This document shows positions 58,905 to 64,000 of a DNA stretch of 64,000 nt, piece after piece; position 1 is the stretch's first letter; every line of letters starts with the position of its first letter. Source of the stretch: CAIQPS01 sp963721365. GTDB lineage: Bacteria; Actinomycetota; Thermoleophilia; RBG-16-64-13. The DNA lies in assembly GCA_963721365.1 (NCBI GenBank), contig CAVRJE010000023.1, forward strand, positions 310,001 to 374,000, in the 5' to 3' direction. The position numbers and the translations under genes are program-made. The notes below the pieces were generated by a model. The model saw only the letters and a program-made list of their open reading frames with translations. It was not told where the DNA came from and ran no database searches.

Positions 58905-59378
58905 TTACTCCCGGTCGCGGCCGCGCGAGTGGAAAGCCCTCTCCATGTCGCGCTGGGCCTCTTTCTTGGCCAGAGTCTCGCGCTTGTCGTAGGTGGTCTT
59001 GCCCTTCGCCAGCGCGACCTCCACCTTGACCCGGCCGTCCTTGAAATACAGCTTGGTGGGCACCAGCGTGTAGCCCGCCACCTTCACCTTTCCGTACAGC
59101 CGGCGGATCTCTCGCGCGTGGACCAGTAGCTTGCGGTTGCGGAGCGGATCGTGGTTGAAGATGTTGCCCTGCTCGTAGGGGCTGATGTGCACGCCGACGA
59201 GCTAGAGTTCGCCGTTCTCGACGGCCGCGTAGGAGTCGCGCAGGTTCACCCGGCCGGCGCGGAGGGACTTGACCTCCGTCCCGGTCAAGGCGATGCCGGC
59301 CTCCAGCGTCTCCTCGATGTGGTAGTCGTGGTAGGCCTTCTTGTTCTGGGCGATGAGTTTGACACCGATGGGCTTCAT
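58905..59378 (-). CDS. smpB: SsrA-binding protein SmpB (in-frame TAG)
   Basis: Binds tmRNA and delivers it to stalled ribosomes. About 157 aa from ATG 59378: KPIGVKLIAQNKKAYHDYHI, GIALTGTEVKSLRAGRVNL, YEQGNIFNHDPLRNRKLL, VAGYTLVPTKLYFKDGRVKV, LAKGKTTYDKRET. A TAG at 59202-59204 interrupts GEL-*-LVGVHI with no frame change. Most SmpB proteins have Tyr, Phe or Trp at this position (one base from TAG for Tyr or Trp). A base error is the simplest explanation; a true loss would be surprising with an intact tmRNA next door. Confidence 0.88.
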
Positions 59379-59401
59379 GGGCGGGGAGTATACCAAGCCC
59401 G

Positions 59402-61336
59402 CTAGCGGCGACCGCGGCGCGGCGCCCGGCCGGCACCCGAGGTGCGCGGACGCCCCCGGCCTGGCGGGCGCTCGGGCGTGGTCTCCGGGCCGGAGCGCCC
59501 TCTGCTCCCGCGGTCCCGATCATCCTCGTCCCGCGAGCCGGCGGGCGTGAGGTCGACCCTCCCCCGGACCTCGTCGACGGCAAGCACGCGCACCGGTAGC
59601 GGGTCGGCCAGCTTGTAGGCCCGGCTCGTTCGCCTGCCCTCGAGGGCCGTCTCCAGCTCGTTGAGCCGGTAGTCGTCGCGGGGTAGCTCGCTGACCGACA
59701 GGTAGCCCTGGAACAGGCGATCGAAGAGCACGAACATCCCGCGCCGCGTGAGGCTCAGCACCTGGCCCTCGAACACGCTCCCCCCGCCCTCCTCGGCGAG
59801 GCGCCGCTTGAGGAGATGGGCAAGCACGATGTCGTCCGCCTTGAGTTCGATCTTGGCGGCTTCGCGCTCGGTCTTGGAGCAGTGTTCCGCCCATTCGGAC
59901 AGAAAGGCAGCCGCTCGGCTCGGGCCGAGACCCAGACGGCCGAGCAAGGCGCGGTGCACCAGGAGGTCCGGATACCGGCGGATGGGCGATGTGAAGTGGC
60001 AGTACGTGGGCGATGCCAGTCCAAAATGGCCGATGTTGACGGTGTCGTAGACGGCCCGGGCCTGCGCCCGGAGAACTTGCTGCGTGAGCGCGGCCTTCCC
60101 GAGCCCGGCCGCCGCATGGGTGTCGATCGACTCGGCGGTCTCCCGCGTCACCCGGCGCACGTCGTCTGAAGTGGCCAGCAGAGGGTCGAAGAGCGGGGTC
60201 GGGAGTCCCAGGCTGGAGAGTACGTCCAGCAGCCGGTCCACCCGGAACGGGTCGGGAAGGTCGTGCACCCGGTAGACGGTGGGGACCTGCTCTCTTTCCA
60301 GGAACGAGGCGACCTGCTCGTTGGCCAGCACCATGAAGTTCTCGATGAACCAGTGGCTCTCCAGTTCCTCCCCGGGGTCGGCCGACGCCACCTGTCCGTC
60401 CTCGTCCCATTCGAACTCCGGCTCTGTCGACTCCACCCGCAGGCTTCCCCGTTCGTGTCTGAGGCGGCGGAGGGTCTGCGAGAGTTCCCTCCCCTGCGCA
60501 AGGGGAGCTGCCAGGTCTTGGCCGGCCGGCTCGACGCCGCGAAGCATCCGCTCCACCTGCTCGTAGTCGAGGCGCGCGTCGCTGCGGATGAGCGAGCGAT
60601 AGAAGCGGGTCCGAAGCACCCGGCCTGCGTCGTCGACGTCCATCTCGACGGTCACGGTCTTGCGGTCCTCGTCGGGGCGCAGCGAGCAGACCCCCGAAGA
60701 GAGCACTGCAGGCAGCATCGGCTCCACGCCTGTCGCCACATACACCGAATTGCCCCGGCGGAGCGCCTCCCGGTCGAGGGCCGTGCCCTCGGCGACGAAA
60801 TACGAGACGTCGGCGATGTGGACGTAGACGGTGGTGACTCCGTCCGCCTGCCTTGCGAAGGAGAGCGCGTCGTCGAAGTCCTGGGCCATCTCCGGATCGA
60901 CCGTGAAGGTGTAGAGGCCGCGCAGGTCCACCCGGTCCGCGTCGGATACCTCGTGGAGCGAGGCCACCTTGGCCGCCTCCGCCAGGACCGGCTGGCTGAA
61001 GCCGCGGCGGATGCCGCTGTCGGCGAGCAGAGCCTCCATCACGTCCTTCAACACGCCGCTCTTGCCGAGAGGACGGACGATCTGGGCCCTGAACCCGTAT
61101 GAGAACGTGAATAGGACGAGATCCCCGGGCTGCGGCTTGACGGGCCCGCGCTCGACGGGCAGAGGGGGACCGGGCTGGAAGAGCGGCTCCACCTCCAGAC
61201 TCTTTCCATGCCGGACGATGATCCCCGCGATGGTCGAGGAACGGCCGGTGGGATCTCCCGGCGGGATCAGACCGGCCCTGACCAGGGTCGCCCGGCGCCG
61301 GTCGGAGCGGCTATTGCCTTTGCGGTGTCGGGCCAC
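59402..61336 (-). CDS. rnr: Ribonuclease R (RNB-domain 3'-5' exoribonuclease)
   Basis: 644 aa from GTG 61336, intact. OB-fold region, RNB catalytic domain with VDPEMAQDFDDALSF (metal-binding Asp), YVHIADVSYFV, GVCSLRPDEDRKTVTV, HWFIENFMVLANEQVA, YCHFTSPIRRYPDLLVHR; S1 domain (GQVLSLTRRGMFVLFDRLF). The basic Arg/Gly/Pro-rich tail is typical of RNase R. It precedes smpB-ssrA, matching its role in degrading mRNAs released by trans-translation. Confidence 0.95.
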   Translation of the reverse strand: MARHRKGNSRSDRRRATLVRAGLIPPGDPTGRSSTIAGIIVRHGKSLEVEPLFQPGPPLPVERGPVKPQPGDLVLFTFSYGFRAQIVRPLGKSGVLKDVMEALLADSGIRRGFSQPVLAEAAKVASLHEVSDADRVDLRGLYTFTVDPEMAQDFDDALSFARQADGVTTVYVHIADVSYFVAEGTALDREALRRGNSVYVATGVEPMLPAVLSSGVCSLRPDEDRKTVTVEMDVDDAGRVLRTRFYRSLIRSDARLDYEQVERMLRGVEPAGQDLAAPLAQGRELSQTLRRLRHERGSLRVESTEPEFEWDEDGQVASADPGEELESHWFIENFMVLANEQVASFLEREQVPTVYRVHDLPDPFRVDRLLDVLSSLGLPTPLFDPLLATSDDVRRVTRETAESIDTHAAAGLGKAALTQQVLRAQARAVYDTVNIGHFGLASPTYCHFTSPIRRYPDLLVHRALLGRLGLGPSRAAAFLSEWAEHCSKTEREAAKIELKADDIVLAHLLKRRLAEEGGGSVFEGQVLSLTRRGMFVLFDRLFQGYLSVSELPRDDYRLNELETALEGRRTSRAYKLADPLPVRVLAVDEVRGRVDLTPAGSRDEDDRDRGSRGRSGPETTPERPPGRGRPRTSGAGRAPRRGRR

Positions 61337-61344
61337 GACGCTTC

Positions 61345-62378
61345 CTACCCCTCGGGGCGGTCTGGCAGCAGTTCGAGGCTGACCCATTCTTCCTCGCAAA
61401 GGCGGCGCCCGGCAGTGAACCCGGATTCGTGCGCGGCCAGCATGATCTGCTCTTCCTGGCTTCCGGCGAGGATGCCCGAAACGACCAGTCGGCGGGGACG
61501 GGCGGTCGCGCCGGCCAGGCGCCGGAGGAGAAGCGAGACCGGCTCCAGGGTCATGTTGGCAAGGACGGTGGCGTCACCGAACCATGTCTCGTCGGCGCCG
61601 CCGATATCCTCCTCATGGACCTCGACCTCGCTTTGCACACCGTTCGCTGCGACGTTCTCCCGAGTCGACACCAGGGCTACGGGATCGTTGTCCACGGCCA
61701 CGACCGGCGCCCAGCCCAGTTTTGCCGCGGCAATGGCGAGGATGCCCGAGCCGGTGCCCACGTCCACGAGCGGGCCCCGGCCTCCCGGGGAGCCGGCCGA
61801 GTGACCCGCCGGAGAGACTTCGAAGGGGCTTGGCTGGGAGCCTTCGATCCGACGCATCCCCTCCTGTAGTAGCAGCAGGGTGCCCCGGGTGGTGGGATGT
61901 AGACCCGTGCCGAAACCGAGGCCGGGGTTGATGACAACGTCGACGGGGGGAAGTTCGGGCGGCGCTGCGCTCCACGCAGGCGCCGCGAAGACAGGCGCCG
62001 GCGCCTCGAGTGGCGGCTCCCAGGGCGGCCGGATGCGGACCGACCCGATGAGTATCGGCCGGAAGTGCTCGCGCCAACCTTCCACCCAGTCGCGAGAAAC
62101 GCTTGCGCTCTCCACCTCCAGCGCCCCTGGCTCGGCGAAGACCGCCGGCAGGAGTGGAAGCAACTCTTCGCGGGTGGAGGGACCATCGGCGGGAGGGTAG
62201 AAGACGAGGGTGGCCCTCCTCCGCGCTCGCCTCTTGCCCCGGCCGATTCCTCCTCGAAAGAGCCAAGGATGTCCATGAGTATCGCCCCGGCCTCGTCCGC
62301 CAACGTTTCGGGAACGGAGACTCGGACGGAGCGGTCCTCCCCGCTCTCGCCCGGAGTCCCGGGGCGGAGTCCGGCCAT
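61345..62378 (-). CDS. prmA: Ribosomal protein L11 methyltransferase (one frameshift)
   Basis: SAM-dependent methyltransferase of L11. About 344 aa. N-terminal substrate domain VRVSVPETLADEAGAILMDI, then motifs NPGLGFGTGLHPTTRGTLL, LVDVGTGSGILAIAAAKLG, VVAVDNDPVAL and ATVLANMTLEPV. It is longer than usual because of Pro/Ala/Gly-rich inserts before VVINPGLG and before the SAM motif. The frame changes near 62215. TGATG overlap with dnaJ, as in many hrcA-dnaJ-prmA operons. Confidence 0.9.
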
Positions 62379-63517
62379 CAGCCGGTGAACAAGCTGCGCA
62401 GTTTGTGGAGCACTCCCTCGGGGCGCTCGGCGTAGTGCTCGGCGCCCACCGCGCCGTCGAAATCTTCGAGCAACCGGCGGTGCTTCTCGTCGAGATCACG
62501 GGGTACGATCACCCGCACCGTGATCGCCTGGTCGCCACGCCCGTGGCCGTTCAGCCGCTGGACTCCCTTGTTGCGCAACACCTTCACATCGCCTGGCTGG
62601 GTGCCCGGCGCGAATTCGACCTCTTCCTCCCCGTCCAGCGTGGGCACGGTCACAGTGGTGCCGAGCGCCGCCTGCACCATGGTCAGATCGACGCCGGTCA
62701 GGATGTCGTCGCCGTGCCGTTCGAATGACTCGTGCGGCGCCACGCGGATGCGCACGTAGAGGTCGCCGGCCCGGGCACCGCGCTCCCCGGCTCCTCCCTT
62801 GCCCGACACCCGGATCCGCTGGCCCTCATCGATGCCGGCCGGTATCTGCACCGTCACCTTGCGCTCGGCCGGACGACGGCCGGCGCCCCGGCAATCGGCG
62901 CAGGGCTTCTCGATGATCTGCCCGCTTCCGGAGCACCGCGGGCAGACCCCGGCCTGGACGAACTGCCCGAGCATCGTGCGCCGGACGGTGCGCACCTGGC
63001 CGCGACCGGCGCATTCGGGGCAGGTCCTAACGGAGGAAGCATCGGTGGTACCCGCGCCTTCGCAGGTGGGGCACACTCCCTGTGCGGTGAACGTGATCTC
63101 CTTTTCCACGCCGAACGCGGCTTCCTGGAGGGTCAGTCCCACCTCGATCGCGAGATCGTCTCCGCGAGCAGGCCCGCGTTGCTGGGCCGCCCCGTAGGCG
63201 CCGCCCCCGAAGGCCCCGCCGAAGAGGTTCTCGAACAGGTCGCCGAAGCCGGGGAAGCCATCGAAATCGAAGCCGCCGGCGCCACCGGCGCCGCGGCGCA
63301 GGCCGTCGTGACCGTACGTGTCGTACGCCTCACGCTTCTGGGGATCGCAGAGCACCTCGTACGCTTCGGTGGCTTCCTTGAACTTCTCCTCGCCGTCCGG
63401 GCCGTCGACGGCCACGTCGGGATGGTGCTGGCGAGCCAACTTGCGGTAGGCCTTCTTTATCTGCTGAAGATCGGCGTCGCGGGGGACGCCGAGGACCTCG
63501 TAGTAGTCGCGCTTCAT
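62378..63517 (-). CDS. dnaJ: Chaperone DnaJ (type I Hsp40)
   Basis: 379 aa, intact. J domain with HPD (KLARQHHPDVAVDGPDG), Gly/Phe region (GGAGGFDFDGFPGFGD), four zinc repeats (CPTCEGAG, CPECAGRG, CPRCSGSG, CADCRGAG) and C-terminal substrate domains (KVTVQIPAGIDEGQRIRV). It follows hrcA by 10 nt. Confidence 0.97.
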   Translation of the reverse strand: MKRDYYEVLGVPRDADLQQIKKAYRKLARQHHPDVAVDGPDGEEKFKEATEAYEVLCDPQKREAYDTYGHDGLRRGAGGAGGFDFDGFPGFGDLFENLFGGAFGGGAYGAAQQRGPARGDDLAIEVGLTLQEAAFGVEKEITFTAQGVCPTCEGAGTTDASSVRTCPECAGRGQVRTVRRTMLGQFVQAGVCPRCSGSGQIIEKPCADCRGAGRRPAERKVTVQIPAGIDEGQRIRVSGKGGAGERGARAGDLYVRIRVAPHESFERHGDDILTGVDLTMVQAALGTTVTVPTLDGEEEVEFAPGTQPGDVKVLRNKGVQRLNGHGRGDQAITVRVIVPRDLDEKHRRLLEDFDGAVGAEHYAERPEGVLHKLRSLFTG

Positions 63518-63527
63518 ACGCCGGGGG

Positions 63528-64000
63528 TCATTCGTACCGCTCCCCTACCAGCTCCGACAGAGACTGCGCGGTCTCGCGCACGGTGGCGATGGCCTTCTCG
63601 TAGTCCATGCGGGTGGGACCCACCAGGCTGACCGTGCCCAGCCGCCTCTGGGGCAGCCCGTAGCTGGCGGCGACGATGGAGAACGGTTGAAGAGCCGTGG
63701 CCTCGTGCTCGCTCCCGATGCGGACCACGACGGCGCCGGTACCCAGGACGGCCCGCATGACCCGCAGGAGCAGGAACCGTTCCTCCAGCAGCGAGAGCAG
63801 GTCGCGGAGCGACGAGATGTCCTTCAGCTGAGACTCGACGAGCAGACGAGATGTGCCTCCGACGAACAACTCTTCTTGATACTGCTCGTCCACCAGTCGC
63901 TCGAACGCCGGAGCCAGGGCTTTGAGGAACGCGCCCTCCCGAGGACTGAGTTCCGGGTTGTCCAGCGTCCGGCGGATGAGGCGGGCGGTCAGAGTGTGCT
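63528..64000 (-). CDS. hrcA: Heat-inducible repressor HrcA (C-terminal part, runs off window)
   Basis: Repressor of CIRCE-controlled chaperone genes. The visible ~157 residues are the C-terminal region, entering the window at HTLTARLIRRTLDNPELSP-like sequence. Further motifs are EELFVGGTSRLLVES, FSIVAASYGLPQRRLGTVSL and VGPTRMDYEKAIATV, the HrcA signature. The DNA-binding HTH and any CIRCE operator lie beyond the edge. Confidence 0.93.
   Translation of the reverse strand, partial: HTLTARLIRRTLDNPELSPREGAFLKALAPAFERLVDEQYQEELFVGGTSRLLVESQLKDISSLRDLLSLLEERFLLLRVMRAVLGTGAVVVRIGSEHEATALQPFSIVAASYGLPQRRLGTVSLVGPTRMDYEKAIATVRETAQSLSELVGERYE

Noticed and set aside
59202..59204. Pyrrolysine or TAG reassignment
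   Set aside because: TAG serves as an ordinary stop in several neighbouring genes, and no pyl gene or suppressor tRNA is in the window.

Overview
The window is high-GC bacterial DNA from what looks like a deep-branching actinomycetote (Thermoleophilia/Coriobacteriia/Geothermincolia-like; this assignment is inference). The reasons are a tandem pair of PafB/PafC-type WYL regulators, a Pro/Thr-rich secretome, GTG/TTG starts, DUF697 and TIGR03960-DUF2344 proteins, and a Gram-positive-style mreBCD-mrdA-rodA cell-wall operon next to maf-ndk-folC-valS-lon-clpX-clpP-tig. No phage, IS, plasmid or CRISPR signal was seen. Nearly all of the window is chromosomal housekeeping sequence, and most genes lie on the minus strand.

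Layout, in window coordinates. 1-2078 is the 5' part of a pcrA/uvrD helicase. 2059-8055 holds cysE, larE, a moeB/thiF-type E1 enzyme, an unknown protein, nadD, proA and proB. 8069-11705 holds obgE, rpmA, rplU (with its own promoter and leader hairpin) and rng. 11719-15106 holds a TIGR03960/DUF2344 radical-SAM fusion and a DUF697 protein. 15141-20831 is rodA-mrdA-mreD-mreC-mreB. 20892-32693 is maf, ndk, a zinc-ribbon membrane protein, a 40-residue membrane peptide, folC, valS, lon, clpX, clpP and tig. 32733-33270 is a five-tRNA cluster (Pro, Gly, Arg, His, Leu). 33413-37181 holds an epimerase, an unknown RD-rich protein, a PfkB kinase, MTA phosphorylase and a DUF1844 protein. 37296-39135 is an ECF sigma/anti-sigma pair. 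39252-45870 is a tRNA-Pro and addA-addB, divergent from two WYL regulators and a holin-like protein (45975-48557). 48554-54684 holds pilT, a histone-deacetylase-like enzyme, an NlpC/P60 hydrolase, an amidase and a CapA-like protein. 54639-58418 holds an ADP-forming acyl-CoA synthetase, a CDF metal exporter behind a NiCo-like riboswitch and terminator, and a small membrane protein. 58466-64000 holds tmRNA, smpB, rnr, prmA, dnaJ and hrcA (cut by the window edge).

How the genes work together. The morphogenesis operon builds the elongasome. tig-clpP-clpX-lon, tmRNA-smpB-rnr and hrcA-dnaJ form a protein and RNA quality-control set. addAB next to a PafBC-like pair looks like a DNA-damage module: both promoters of the 92-bp divergent region carry a TAnnnT -10 element at the 8-bp spacing of the mycobacterial RecA-NDp/PafBC promoter. 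Many stop/start overlaps (GTGA, ATGA, TTGA, TGATG) indicate tight translational coupling.

Caution on sequence quality. More than twenty conserved genes, most of them essential (obgE, rodA, mrdA, mreC, lon, tig, ndk, proA/B and others), are interrupted by one or more frameshifts. Most look like a single extra base, with the family sequence resuming immediately in another frame. smpB and capA also contain one in-frame TAG each. This pattern fits an uncorrected error-prone assembly far better than gene decay. Coordinates below therefore span the whole gene, with approximate shift positions noted.
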